A DNA stretch of 64,000 nt from Microstegium vimineum (GCA_022036555.1 CM039120.1:31459716-31523715); one strand, 5' to 3'; positions 34,843 to 46,472 are shown, numbered from the stretch's first letter. A program made the numbers and translations. The notes: generated by a model from the sequence alone, not told the origin.

Positions 34843-34886
34843 TTGAGGGAAGCTCTTTGTGTATCATAGTTCTTTTTGGTTCTTAT
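34843..34886 (+). mobile_element. C2 3' untranslated start, cut by C3
   Basis: 44 bases after the C2 stop codon. The last five, CTTAT (34882-34886), are the left target copy of C3; the right copy is not found because the C3 3' LTR end is lost. Confidence 0.6.
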
Positions 34887-36124
34887 TGTTGGGAATATGC
34901 CCTAGAGGTAATCATAGAGATGATTGTATTTCCTTGTATCCATGACATGTTATGAGTTCAATGAATATCCATTAAAGACAACTTGTATCGATAAACAATT
35001 ATGTGAATTGTTTGTGGAACTCATTTACTTGTATGGTTATTCTAAAGTTGTCCCTGATCGGAGTTCGTGCTAGAATGTGCATGAATATTAGATCAACACA
35101 TTATTAGTTGATGACTATGTTTCACAAGTCATGGACATGAGATGTCAAACCAATAATGTGGGCACATGTAGGACATGGTGCTAGACAGACCCGACATGAG
35201 ATTGTCTCTATACACATCGTGTACGTTATGTCCTTAGACCTGAGATTGTCGTATGTACTCAAGATGTGAAACGACCTACCCTAGGACTACCAAACACTAC
35301 TCTGTGACTGGGTAGTTATAAAGGTAGCTTTTGGGTTTGTCAGGAAACATGCTGTGAGACATAGTCAATCAAGATGGAATTTGCCACTCTCCATATGAGA
35401 GAGATATCACTAGATCACTCAAATGATTAGATCATAAAATGCATGGTCGTGCTTGGGTTAAGTGTTAACCCACGAGTTGAACCAAATATCATGAGGCAAA
35501 GGAATAACATGTATATTGAATTGTGGTGGTTCGTTTGATATGATCATAGCGTATGCATAGGAGTTGACACGCCTTGCTAGAGGACACTATCAACTATTGG
35601 TCGAGTAAGAGTACTTGGGCCATGTTTATGTGTGCGTGAGCCCATAGGGTCGCACGCTTAAGGGGCTGGAAGCCTAATTCGGGTTGGACCCGAATTAGAC
35701 TAGGTTTAAGGTTGCTAATGGGCCTCCAACGTGGGAGCTCATTAGGACTCCTATATAAGCAAGGGGTGGGCGTAGGGCGAGATACTCACGTCCTTTGGCA
35801 GCCGCCGTCGCCCTCCCCACGCTCGCGCCTAGTACTCGTCGCGGACCTAGCAGTCCAGAGGCGTGACACTTCTTCCCTGCACGTGTGGGATTCCTCGGAG
35901 GTGCTGCATCTGGAGCACAAGGACGAACCATGAGTAAGAGACGTTGAGACGGACGACCTCGCAACTGTATGACACTGCTTCGACACGCACGACTACATCA
36001 AGTCGCTTCCGCTGCACCTGCGCGTCTAGTGGTAACCCTGTGATCTATAACTAGCACTAGTTCCTGGTTTATGGGGTAGAAAAATTTTGTTTTCTGGCTA
36101 GCGTAGCAACCTCATAACCCTACA
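34887..36124 (+). mobile_element. C3 5' LTR
   Basis: 1238 bases from TGTTGGGAATATGCCC to AACCCTACA. TATA box TATATAA at 35752-35758 inside ACTCCTATATAAGCAAGG. Confidence 0.9.
35752..35758 (+). promoter_or_regulatory. TATA box of C3 5' LTR
   Basis: ACTCCTATATAAGCAAGG, conserved in the 3' LTR at 43438-43444. Confidence 0.7.
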
Positions 36125-36125
36125 G

Positions 36126-36137
36126 TGGTATCAAAGC
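36126..36137 (+). other. C3 primer-binding site
   Basis: TGGTATCAAAGC one base after the LTR end, initiator Met tRNA type. Confidence 0.85.
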
Positions 36138-37495
36138 CGTTAGTTGCCTCGTTATACATTCGGGTACGAGCATATGGTGATATGCGCGGTTTAAGATCAA
36201 TCTCTGATCATGGTTCATGATCTTGCCACGTTGGTATTGTAACGATCTACTTGTACCGGTCGGAATTCCGCCATCCGAGTTAAGTGATACATGTCAACCC
36301 AATATGGTGAGTTGAAGATCAATAATATTGGTCGAATTGAACCTAGGTCAAGTTCCAGGCGCATACGATGCACCGCGGCGACATATTGGATCCGCCGTCG
36401 GAGGGGAATTTTGCAGAAAAGTGTTGTTCGGTAAAACGACCATAACTTTTGTATACGACCTTGGAACGAGAAAAACTTTAAACGAAAATCGTGCACTAGA
36501 AAATTTTGCATTCGTCAACGACCGCCTTTGGCGGTTTCGTCGAAAATTAGATTTGCGAAAAACAGCTTGCAAAATTGAGTTTTCGGCTTTTTAAGTTTAG
36601 ACGTCGGAATCGGTTAACTCTGTTTTGCAGGTATTCATGATTGGTATAGCCCTTATGTGTATGTGATGCAAGTATGTAATTAATTCATGGCTTGCACGTC
36701 ATGTTTAAGACAATATGGCTGGAGCCATAGATATTGTCCATTCAAATGTAATGGCCTACGTGCCAATCTGTGATGTTCCTATCCGCGACCATGTAATTTT
36801 ATCTCATTGTCCTACGGTAGTGATAGATAGTCTTGGTGGACTCATCATGGAGGATAGCATACTTCTATCATGGAGATGGCGATCATCATGATGAACAGAT
36901 TGATAGAGATGGAGATCTCTAAAGGAATAATGGGCTATACCAAGTCAAATCTGTGTTTATGTCGTTCTTACGATGTTCTACTTTCACGTGCGATAATGTT
37001 TTTGTCTACATATACGGTAGTGAAGTAGAACGATCCCTCAACAATGTTTAAGTCATAATGCTTCCCCAAACCTTGCACTGTCACGTGTCTTGTATGATCG
37101 GTGATAGGTCTATGAAATTAGGGTGTCACTGATTTTCCTTGACTAGACAGGTTCGTGTCGGACACTTACATGCAGAAGGTTTGGTTACTTGAACAAGGTT
37201 ATCCTAACGGGTAGGGACCTTGGAGCATTAGTTGTTGGTAACACAAGCATAGAGATGTCACCCAACAACAAGAGTCATATGTGATATGATTAGCAAGGAG
37301 TTGCTTACCGATCTACCATGTCTCCTAGCGGTGATGTTAAAGCTCACTAGTAGACTTGTTAGTTGTGGGTCTTGAATCACTAAGTTTCAATAGAGGGATA
37401 TTGATTTTAGTGGGAGTAGATTCTATTAAAAGTTTAATATGATTTACTCTGTCTTGGATACATTGTCTTAGTATTTTGCATTACTTTTGTTGTAG
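36138..37495 (+). mobile_element. C3 untranslated leader
   Basis: About 1.36 kb between PBS and gag ATG with no coding similarity. Long leaders are known in BARE-like elements, where RNA packaging signals lie. I see no specific motif that I can support. Confidence 0.6.
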
Positions 37496-38460
37496 ATGGC
37501 TCCCAGTAATCAACCATTTACTTTGCGTTCAATTCTTGAGAAAGATAAGTTGAATGGAACAAACTATGCGGATTGGATCCGCAACCTGAGAATTGTTCTC
37601 AGGACTGAGAAAAAGGAAGATGTTCTAGACACCCCATTACCAGATGAGCCTGCTGATAATGCACCTGCTGTAGAGAAAACTGCTTACAAGAAAGCATGTA
37701 ATGATGATATTGAAGTGGGTTGCCTTATGCTCGCTTGCATGGAGCCAGATCTCCAGATGCAATTTGATAATAATCATGCAGCGTACGATATGATCGTGAC
37801 GCTTAATGATATGTTTCAGATTCAAGCCAGGACTGAAAGGTTCAATGTTTCCAAGGCTTTTGTCGAAACCAAACTTGCAGAAGGCGCAGCAGTTGGCCCA
37901 CATGTGATCAAGATGGTTGGTCACACTCAGAGATTGGAGAAGCTAGGCTTCCCAATGGGCCAGAGTTGGCCACTGATTTCATACTTGTGTCTCTTCCGCC
38001 TAGCTATGGGAATTTCATTTCGAACTACCATATGCATGGGGCGGAGAAGGGCTTGAATGAATTGTGCGGCATGCTTAAAATAGCAGAAGCTGATATCAAG
38101 AAAGGTGCTGACAGTAGCCATGTGATGGCAGTCCAAAACAAGACTAACTTTAAGAAGAGGGCTTGGAAGAAGAAGAAGGCGATGGCTAAAGATCAGATCT
38201 CTAAGCCAAACCCTCCTCCTACACCTAAGGCTGTTGGACAAGCTGCTGAAGCTAAATGCTTTCATTGTAATGGGAAAGGTCACTGGAAAAGGAACTACAA
38301 GTTGTACTTGGAATCCTTGAAGGATGGCGGTGGTAAAGGTACTCCCGCTGCTTGTACACTTGTTGTTTATGTTACAGACATTTTCTCGCTGATTCTTATG
38401 TTAATTCTTAGGTATTTGATACCGGATCGGTTGCTCATATTTGCAATACGATGCAGGGAA
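37496..38460 (+). pseudogene. C3 gag with frameshift
   Basis: ATG 37496. The copia gag domain reads to about residue 155, then a frameshift near 37955 moves to the frame continuing as LVSLPPSYGNFISNYHMHG to 38460. The zinc knuckle CFHCNGKGHWKRNY at about 38262 has its last Cys changed to Tyr. Basic stretch KKRAWKKKKAMAK before it. Confidence 0.85.
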
Positions 38461-41437
38461 TGATAAGAAGTAGAAGCGTGAAAAGAGGAGAAGTTGATTT
38501 CCGCGTGGGCAACAATGCAAGAGTTGATGCGTTGAGCGTTGGGACGATGCAACTTCACCTCCCGTCAGGATTTATCATGGAATTGAATAATTGTTATTTT
38601 GTTCCTAGTTTAAGTCGAAACATTGTGTCACCTTCATGTTTGATGAAGGATGGTTATTCATTTGCGAGTAAAGACAATGGTTGTGTGATCTCAAAGAATG
38701 ACATGTTTGTGGCTTTTGCATCCATTGTGAATGGGTTGTTTATTTTAAATCTTGATGATGAACCTATCTGTAATATTAATGCTAAAAGGCCTCGGCTTAA
38801 TGAGTTAAGTCCTACTTATATGTGGCATTGTCATTTAGGTCATATAAGTGAGAATCGCATGAAGAGGCTCCATTCAGATGGGCTTCTAACTTCGTTTGAT
38901 TTTTAATCATACGAGATATGTGAGGCTTGCCTATTGGGTAAGATGACCAAGTCGCCTTTCAGAGGTTTTCCTGAGAGGACGGCAGACTTATTGGAACTTG
39001 TACATACTGATGTATGTGGACCAATGAGTACAACAGCTAGAGGCAGATTTCAATACTTCATAACCTTCACTGATGATTTTAGTAGATATGGATATATCTA
39101 CTTAATGAAACATAAGTCTGAAACATTTGAAAAGTTCAAAGAATTTCAGAATGAAGTAGAGAATCAACGTGGCAAGAAAATTAAAGCCTTGCGATCTGTT
39201 GTGGAGGCGAATATTTGAGCCATGAGTTTAGCAATCATCTAAAGAGTTGTGGAATTGTTCCACAGCTTATGCCACCTGGAACGCCTCAGAGAAACGACGT
39301 ATCTGAGCGACGTAATCGGACTTTGTTGGACATGGTTCGGTCTATGATGAGCCAGTCAGACCTACCACTCTCATTTTGGGGATATGCTCTAGAAACAACC
39401 GTTTTCACACTGAACAGGGTATCGTCTAAGTCCGTAGTTAAGACACCACATGAGATGTGGACTGGTAAGAGTCCCAGTTTGTCTTTTCTAAAGATTTGGG
39501 GTTGTGAAGTTTATGTCAAATGACTTATGTCAAATAAACTAACACCCAAGTCGAACAAATTCTATTTCGTGGGATATCCAAAGGAAACTTTAGGGTATTA
39601 CTTCTACAACCGATCAGAGGGCAAAGTGTTTGTTGCTCGGAATGGTGTCTTCTTAGAGAAAGAGTTTCTCAATAAAGAGAAGAGTGGACAAAAGGTGTAT
39701 CTTGAAGAAGATCAAGATGAGCCAATAGGGGATAACTCTATGAGTGATGCTAATGTAGCAGAACAAGTTGAGATACCTATGGCAAGAGAAACACCACCAC
39801 TACCACGAAGGTCAGCAAGAATCCGTGAGGCATGTGGGGAAGTGTTGTTGTTAGACGATGACGAACCTACGACATACGCGGAAGCAATGATGGACCCAAA
39901 TTCCAAGAAATGGCAAAGTGCCATGAGATCCGAGATAGATTCCATGGCAGACAATCAAGTTTGGAACTTGGTTGACCCGCTTGATGGGGTTAAACCCATA
40001 GAGTGCAAATGGGTCTATAAAAAGAAAAAGGATATGGGCGGAAACGTTCACGTCTATAAAGATCGACTTGTTGCAAAGGGTTTTCGGCAAGTTCAAGGAG
40101 TTGACTACGATGAGACATTCTCGCCGGTAGCGATGCTTAAATCTATCCGGATCATTCTAGCAATTGCTGCTTATTTCGATTATGAGATTTGGCAGATGGA
40201 TGTTAAAACAACCTTTCTAAATGGAAATTTGGAAGAGGACGTGTATATGATACAACCCGAAGGCTTTGTTGATCCTAAAAATGGTGGAAAAATATGGAAG
40301 CTTCAGAAATCTATTTATGGGTTGAAGCAAGCATCTCGGAGTTGGAACATTCGTTTTGATGAAGTGATCAAAGGGTTTGGCTTTCGTCAGAATGAAGAAG
40401 AACCTTGTGTTTACAAGAAGGAAAGTGGGAGCGCTATTGTATTTCTAATCTTGTATGTAGATGACATACTATTGATTAGGAATGACATTCCTATGTTGCA
40501 ATCCGTAAAGACTTCACTGAATAATAGTTTTTCTATGAAGGATTTAGGAGAAGCAACATACATTTTGGGCATTAAGATCTATAGAGATAGATCAAAGAGG
40601 CTTATAGGATTAAGCCAAGATACATACATTGACAAGGTGTTGAAACAGTTTAACATGGAACAATCCAAGAGAGGGTTCTTGCCTATGTCGCATGGTATGC
40701 GTTTTAGCGAGAAACAGTGTCCTACGACAGCTGCTGAGCAGAAGCGCATGAGTAAGGTTCCATATGCTTCGGCCGTTGGTTCCATTATGTACACCATGAT
40801 ATGTACTCGCCCAGATGTCTCATATGCTCTAAGTGTTGTGAGCAGGTACCAAGATAATCCAGGTGAGAGTCACTGGATGCTTGTTAAAAACATCCTTAAG
40901 TACTTGAGAAGGACTAAAGATGTGTTCCTAATCTATGGAGGTGAGGAGGAGCTCGTTGTAAATGGTTATACCAATGCAAGCTTCCAAACTGACGTGGATG
41001 ATTCACAATCTCAATCAGGTTTTGTGTTCACAATAAATGGTGGTGCTGTAAGTTGGAAAAGTTCCAAGCAGGAGACGGTAACCGATTCTACAACAGAAGT
41101 CGAGTACATTGCAGCTTCTGCCGCTGCAAAGGAAGGCGTTTGGATGAGGAGGTTTCTCATCGAGCTTGGCATGGTTCCAAATGCGTCTCGCCCATTGAAT
41201 CTACATTGTGACAACAATGGGGCGATAGCGCAGGCTAAGGAGCCTAGGAATCACCAAAAGAACAAACATGTACTACGGAAGTTTCATCTCATTCGAGAGT
41301 TCGTCGGTCGAGATGAGATCAAGATGTGAAAAATACATACGGATTTGAATGTTGCAGATCCTTTGACAAAGGCTCTTCCATAGCCTAAGAATGAGGTGCA
41401 CGTGAAAGCTATGGGTATTAGATATCTTCGAGATTAG
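38412..41437 (+). pseudogene. C3 pol: protease, integrase, RT, RNase H, decayed
   Basis: Protease FDTGSVAHICN near 38415. Pre-integrase HCHLGHISENRM near 38825, then TAA 38904. Integrase has VHTDVCGP near 39000, but the segment that should hold the second Asp reads LRSVVEANI and shifts frame (about 39192), so the catalytic site is lost. The Glu region is degenerate (PQRNDVSERRNRTL). TGA 39521-39523. A clean frame 39527-41329 covers the rest: reverse transcriptase QMDVKTTFLNG, YGLKQASRSW, YVDD near 40455, then RNase H, where YTNASFQTD has Asn for the usual first Asp. Stops TGA 41327 and TAG near 41380 before the native stop at 41435-41437. Confidence 0.88.
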
Positions 41438-41446
41438 CTCTAGTGC

Positions 41447-41456
41447 AAGTGGGAGA
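41447..41456 (+). other. C3 polypurine tract
   Basis: AAGTGGGAGA, one base before the 3' LTR; primer for plus-strand DNA synthesis. Confidence 0.75.
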
Positions 41457-41457
41457 C

Positions 41458-42297
41458 TGTTGGAAATATGCCCTAGAGGTAATCATAGAGATGATTGTAT
41501 TTCCTTGTATCCATGACATGTTATGAGTTCAATTAATATCCATTAAAGACAACTTGTATCGATAAACAATTATGTGAATTGTTTGTGGAACTCATTTACT
41601 TGTATGGTTATTCTAAAGTTGTCCCGAATCGGAGTTCGTGCTAGAATGTGCATGAATATTAGATCAGCACATTATTAGTTGATGACTATGTTTCACAAGT
41701 CATGGACATGAGATGTCAAACCAATAATGTGGGCACATGTAGGACATGGTGCTAGACAGACCCGACATGAGATTGTCTCTATACACATCGTGTACGTTAT
41801 GTCCTTAGACCTGAGATTGTCGTATGTACTCAAGATGTGAAACGACCTACCCTAGGACTACCAAACACTACTCTGTGACTGGGTAGTTATAAAGGTAGCT
41901 TTTGGGTTTGTCAGGAAACATGCTGTGAGACATAGTCAATCAAGATGGAATTTGCCACTCTCCATATGAGAGAGATATCACTGGATCACTCAAATGATTA
42001 GATCCTGAAATGCATGGCCGTGCTTGGGTTAAGTGTTAACCCACGAGTTGAACCAAATATCATGAGGCAAAGGAATAACATGTATATTGAATTGTGGTGG
42101 TTCGTCTGATATGATCATAGCGTATGCATAGGAGTTGACACGCCTTGCTAGAGGACACTATCAACTATTGGTCGAGTAAGAGTACTTGGGCCATGTCTAT
42201 GTGTGCGTGAGCCCATAGGGTCGCATGCTTAAGGGGCTGGAAGCCTAAATCGGGTTGGACCCGAATTAGACTAGGTTTAGGGTTGCTAATGGGCCTC
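41458..42297 (+). mobile_element. C3 3' LTR, left part
   Basis: TGTTGGAAATATGCCCTAGA to GGGCCTC, collinear with 34887-35727. It is interrupted by S1; GCCTC at 42293-42297 is the left TSD copy. Confidence 0.9.
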
Positions 42298-43407
42298 TGT
42301 TGACACCGTTTTTCGGCATGTGTCAAATGAGCTAAAGACTTGCATTGGTCGGTAGCCATTTTCTATCGGCATTAGGAGGTCATCGGTTGAGATTACCGAT
42401 GAGAGTGAATGTTGCAAATGAGATAAGTTTGTTGCCGATGGAAACTGGACGATTTTTGCCGATAAGTCGGTTGGTAAATGCAGGTTCAGGAGTGAAGAGT
42501 TACCGATTGAAGCATATTGCCGATGAGGGGACGTTGCCAATGGAAACGGGATGAAGTGGATGGTGTCAGCAGAGAGCTGCTGATGGCGATAGAAGAAGGT
42601 TGCAGATTATCAAAAGGGTCAAGACTCACTCTGATCGGTAGCTGTTTTCTATCGGCATCGGAAGGTCATCGGTCAAAGATGATGATGAGAATAAAACCAG
42701 AGCGCTAATGATAAAGCATGCAGGGATGTTGCCGATGAAGGATGACATGGCTAACGTGAGCATGCAGTTGCCGATGACGCTAAAAGGAAGTTGCGGATCG
42801 AAAGGATGTGTCGATAGAAAGTTTCATCGAAGAGAAGACGTAAGGAAACTGGTGATCTTATACCAGTATTGTTATAGAAGTTTGAGTCCGGCTCCCGCGT
42901 GAGTCAGTTATTTCCTTTAAAATAGGAATTTTTTTTGTTTAGGAAAAGTACGAGTCGTGTCTGTCTACAACTCCTATTGCTGGAGTATAAATATGTACCT
43001 AGGGGTCGTGAGGAAAAGATAGACAATCATATATCAAACAAATCTATTATTCTTATTTATTTCCAGCAATTCTACTTTTATCACATTAGATCTAGTTTAC
43101 CTACGAGTTCTTCAAGTCTCGACGGGCTGCATCTCTTCGATCTCCGTCAACCCTTGCAAGTTCCGCGTTTGACCAACCTGAGCCTTGACGTCCGGGCGCA
43201 TCGCTGTCGTCTCGTTCAACTCTACTCTAGTTATCCGGATCAAGTTTGAGCCTTGACATCCGGGCGCATCGCCGTTGTCTCGTTCAGATCTTGTTCTAGT
43301 TATCGTCCTTGTTGATTAACTCGTCAAATCGACTGGCACACCTTTGGATATCGAATTCGGGTATAAGCCCGAGGTGTTCGCAGATCCTGACGCTTTTTGT
43401 GTCAACA
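42298..43407 (+). mobile_element. S1: solo gypsy LTR in C3 3' LTR
   Basis: 1110 bases with ends TGTTGACACC and TGTGTCAACA and a perfect 5-base TSD GCCTC (42293-42297 and 43408-43412). The uninterrupted target is at about 35723-35727 in the C3 5' LTR. No coding domain. TATA box at 42986-42993 on the plus strand. Repeated words such as TTGCCGATG and ATCGGCAT fill the first 500 bases. The size and structure fit an LTR left after recombination. Confidence 0.88.
42986..42993 (+). promoter_or_regulatory. TATA box of S1
   Basis: GCTGGAGTATAAATATGTAC; indicates plus orientation for this LTR. Confidence 0.6.
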
Positions 43408-43706
43408 GCCTCCAACGTGGGAGCTCATTAGGACTCCTATATAAGCAAGGGGTGGGCGCGGGGCGAGATACTTGTGTCCTTTGGCAGCCGTCGTCACCCT
43501 CCCCACGCTCGTGCCTAGTACTCCTCACGGACCTAGCAGTCCAGAGGCGTGACACTTCTTCCCTGCACGTGTGGGATTCCTCGGAGGTGCTGCATCTGGA
43601 GCACAAGGACGAACCGTGAGTAAGAGACGGACGACCTCGCAACTGCACGATACTGCTGCGATGCGCACGACTACATCAAGTCGCTTCCGCTGCACCTGCG
43701 CGTCTA
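43408..43706 (+). mobile_element. C3 3' LTR, right part, end lost
   Basis: It resumes with GCCTCCAACGTGGGAGCTC and carries the TATA box at 43438-43444. It matches the 5' LTR until CGCGTCTA, then stops; the last ~94 LTR bases (36031-36124 in the 5' copy) are absent. Confidence 0.85.
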
Positions 43707-44037
43707 AAATGAAATTTCTCGTTGTTTTGTGAATTGGAAAGATCGAGTTGGGTCTACATTGTGAGCACTTCACTGTGTGTTCGAGACTGCTTCCCATACG
43801 GGTGGAACTTGAGCGGTGTCGTGTATGACCAAAACCGGTGTGTTAAGTCCTTTGACTGCGCCCGGTTGGTAAGCAGTGGCATCACTTTGTTTACAACCAC
43901 TCGCATACAACTTAAATGTGCCTAAAACTGAAATTGGCTGCGAAACTCTGAAATTTGAAAAATTTATTCAGTTGGGTCATTGGCTTGTTGTATGAACTTT
44001 GCTAGGGATAGTTCTACTTGCTATACATCAGATTGCT
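43707..44037. other. Orphan segment between C3 and C2 LTR remnants
   Basis: 331 bases that match neither LTR nor any other part of the window that I can find. There is no ORF of note. It may be C2 3' untranslated DNA or filler from a rearrangement, since both neighbouring LTRs are broken at its edges. Confidence 0.4.
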
Positions 44038-44823
44038 TTGAGAGGAGCATCTTTGCACTGAAGGGTTTCTCCTCAAACCTCACGAGTACGTAGATTGGGC
44101 GCTTTCTTTGCGGAGTTCTTCGTTCTTGAGTTTTTCCCCAAATCTCTTCTCTACCCGTTACTCTTAGCCAAATTGAGCGATGCTTTCTTCGGGATAGCTC
44201 CCCAACTGTACAAGGATCATGCCTACAAAGTTTAGTTGTGGTTGGAGTTCATTTGGTTGAGTTTTGGGAAGATTTGGCGGAGATAAAACGATTTTCGGGT
44301 TCACTGTGCAGATTTCAGGGGCGTAGGATGCTCGAACGCAGGGTCTGGACGCTGCCCCCTCCCGAGCCGAGCGTCCGTTGCCTAGGGATGTTTCGGGCTA
44401 TTTTTTTGGGTGCGACGGACTCTGGCGCCCAACAGACTCAGTCCGTCGCCCTGATCAGCGTCCATCGCCAGTGTCCGTCGGCCTTCCAGAAAGGTTTCCA
44501 AGATTTTCTTCGTCGCAGTTTTGGTCGTTTCTCCCTCATCAGGACTCCGAATTGAGTTCCGTTTGTTGCGTTGATTTCGTAATCATGCAGTGAACTTGAT
44601 GAAGCACTTGTGAGACCAGTTCTCATAAGTATTTTTGGGTGAGCTCTATTCTCTTCTCTCTAGGGTTTGAGAGCCACACTATTGGTGTCTCGGTTTGAGT
44701 TTTTGGTTTCCGGAAGATCCGCTGTACCTCTTGGTCATCACCAAAGGTATCCACCCTCTCTAGGGTCGTGATCTTGCTGGTGGAGTAAGCTTGCTTGTTG
44801 GGGTTGTTTTTCGGAAGAGAGGC
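44038..44823 (+). mobile_element. C2-family LTR remnant (probable C2 3' LTR)
   Basis: It matches the C2 5' LTR from about 29451 to about 30265. The first ~985 and last ~75 bases are absent. By eye I count about 18 differences over ~330 bases, more than between the LTRs of its host C1. It ends at GAGAGGC, next to a new LTR start. Confidence 0.75.
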
Positions 44824-45554
44824 TGTTGACATCTCTTATGATACTTAAGCTAGGTTGTCATCCCCACCATGTCAGAGAGATGTGGTATTGAAATATGCAA
44901 TTGCTCTAAGTAAATATAAATGTATTTTTGCAAGCGCACAGATTATACCGATGTAGCATTTTAACCAGGAGTATTCTAGGTATCGTTATTTATATTTTTA
45001 CCACTGGGAAGGGATACTAAGGAATAAATGAGGAATGAATAAAGATGATTAATGAGTATCATTGCATGTGTAATGGAGAGTTTTCATCTATCTCACTCAG
45101 TACAAGATAAGTGTCACATAAGATATAGATAATGAATGAATAGTGACAGAAGATAAATACTGATCAACATATATGTAGCCACATAAGATAATAATAAGCA
45201 CCTCATCAGATATTCTAGCAAGTCATTAGCATGGAATTAGGATGAACTACAAAGATATTTCCTAAGTCATTCTTAACTATACAATCTAGCATATTATGAT
45301 TAGTGCAATTACACTTGGCAATCATGGCAAGATAAGAGATATTCATGTGTAATGAGTATTACTAAGGAAGATGAAGAACATAGCAATCACTTCCCCGTAA
45401 TAGTACTGCTCTGCCTGCCCTACAAACGGGACGAGGACTACAAAGGACTAAACAGGACTGTCACTCCCGCGAACTACCTCACGATCCGGAATGTAGGGTA
45501 CAATCGCAGATAAATACGGTCTAGGCACCACGCCTACACAATATCTATCATTTA
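44824..45554. mobile_element. G3: gypsy LTR fragment, cut by gap
   Basis: Starts TGTTGACATC and carries GCAAGCGCACAGATTATACC, then GTATTCTAGGTATCG, the same words as the G0 LTR at 3695-3780. Orientation is not fixed. It probably inserted into the C2 3' LTR; GAGGC (44819-44823) is the candidate left TSD. The sequence runs into the N gap. Confidence 0.55.
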
Positions 45555-45654
45555 NNNNNNNNNNNNNNNNNNNNNNNNNNNNNNNNNNNNNNNNNNNNNN
45601 NNNNNNNNNNNNNNNNNNNNNNNNNNNNNNNNNNNNNNNNNNNNNNNNNNNNNN
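45555..45654. other. Assembly gap, 100 N
   Basis: Exactly 100 N, the conventional placeholder for a gap of unknown size. The missing part should hold the rest of G3, the end of the C2 LTR, and the C1 protease, integrase and first part of RT. Confidence 1.
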
Positions 45655-46056
45655 ATCGGGATCATCGACACAAGACTATTCACCAAGTAGCTTAATGGAG
45701 AAATCTTTGTTTGCCAAGTATATGTCGATGACATTATATTTGGGTCAACAAACCAAGATCATTGCAAGGAGTTTGGTGACTTGATGTCCAAGGAGTTCGA
45801 GATGTCCATGATTGGCGACCTTACCTTCTTCCTTGGCTTCCAAGTGAAGCAATTGACGGAGGGCACCTTCATATCTCAAGAGAAGTACACTCATGATCTA
45901 CTCAAGAAATTCAAGATGGAGGATAGCAAGCCAATCAAAACCCCAATGCCCACTAATGGACACATCGACCCTGATGACGGAGGTAAACCAATTGATCAAA
46001 CTCTCTATCGTTCGATGATCGGTAGTTTACTTTACCTCACCGCATCTAGGCCGGAT
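45655..46056 (+). pseudogene. C1 reverse transcriptase fragment
   Basis: It reads DTRLFTK, one TAG, then VCQVYVDDIIFGSTN and continues to ASRPD, collinear with D pol 19310-19710. YVDD is intact. It stops inside the ASRPDI motif at a junction with the G4 LTR. The family match to D and the position inside C1 make it the surviving piece of C1 pol. Confidence 0.82.
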
Positions 46057-46464
46057 AAGTTTTCCAAAATATCCTCATTGACCTTCATAGCTTTTGAGAA
46101 TCAAAAGTTATGACTGTTTCTTATAGACGGTTCTATCATGTTGGATTGACTCGAACGTGATTCTTCTTTGTAGTCCACTCTTGGTGTATCCATGTCATCC
46201 TCCTTGGTAAACCTGAGCAATAATAACGTGCATGACTTAGGTAGTATATAATTCTCATTAACATTAAGATGAATTTCACAAGGTAGCACGTGCACCTCTT
46301 GTTGTAGATTCTTGGCTCGGCTACGTGTCATCGGTCCTTCAAATACTTGGGCTGGTGTGATCGACATGCTTATTGGCGTGGTCGGAGTGCTTGGAGTGCT
46401 TGATGGTGAGGTCGGCATGCTGGTCGGAGGATGTAATGTGTTGCCGGTTGGCGTGGTCATATCA
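46057..46464 (-). mobile_element. G4 3' LTR, truncated
   Basis: Minus strand from TGATATGACCACGCCAACCG at 46464. It matches the first ~408 bases of the 5' LTR and then joins the C1 RT fragment with the shared word GATA (about 46053-46056). About 790 of 1202 bases are missing. It holds a 119-aa ORF (46101-46460) with GPMTRSRAKNLQQEV, similar to the C-terminal tail of gypsy polyproteins. Confidence 0.85.
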
Positions 46465-46472
46465 TCCTCCCC
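46465..46472 (-). other. G4 polypurine tract
   Basis: Minus strand GGGGAGGA directly before the 3' LTR start, embedded in a frame reading SRTTPFQDGEDDMTTP. Confidence 0.75.

Larger units (their letters stand above)
34887..43706 (+). mobile_element. C3: Angela/BARE-type copia element
   Basis: 5' LTR 34887-36124, PBS, leader, gag, pol, polypurine tract, 3' LTR 41458-43706 interrupted by S1. The LTR start TGTTGGGAATATGCCCTAGA and the gag start MAPSNQPFTLRSILEKDKLN are characteristic of the Angela/BARE lineage. The last ~94 bases of the 3' LTR are missing. By eye about 14 differences in the first ~840 LTR bases, the lowest of any element here, which fits its inner position. Confidence 0.88.
28466..44823 (+). 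mobile_element. C2: copia element, 3' LTR remnant only
   Basis: Inserted into the C1 gag after AGGAT (28461-28465). 5' LTR 28466-30340, PBS, gag-pol 30404-34842, then C3 inserted at 34887. Beyond C3 is an orphan segment and a 3' LTR remnant (44038-44823) that lacks both its first ~1 kb and its last ~75 bases, so no closing TSD can be seen. By sequence it is SIRE-related but clearly another family than C1 and D. The same family gives solo LTR S2 and the fragment at 1-159. Confidence 0.75.
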
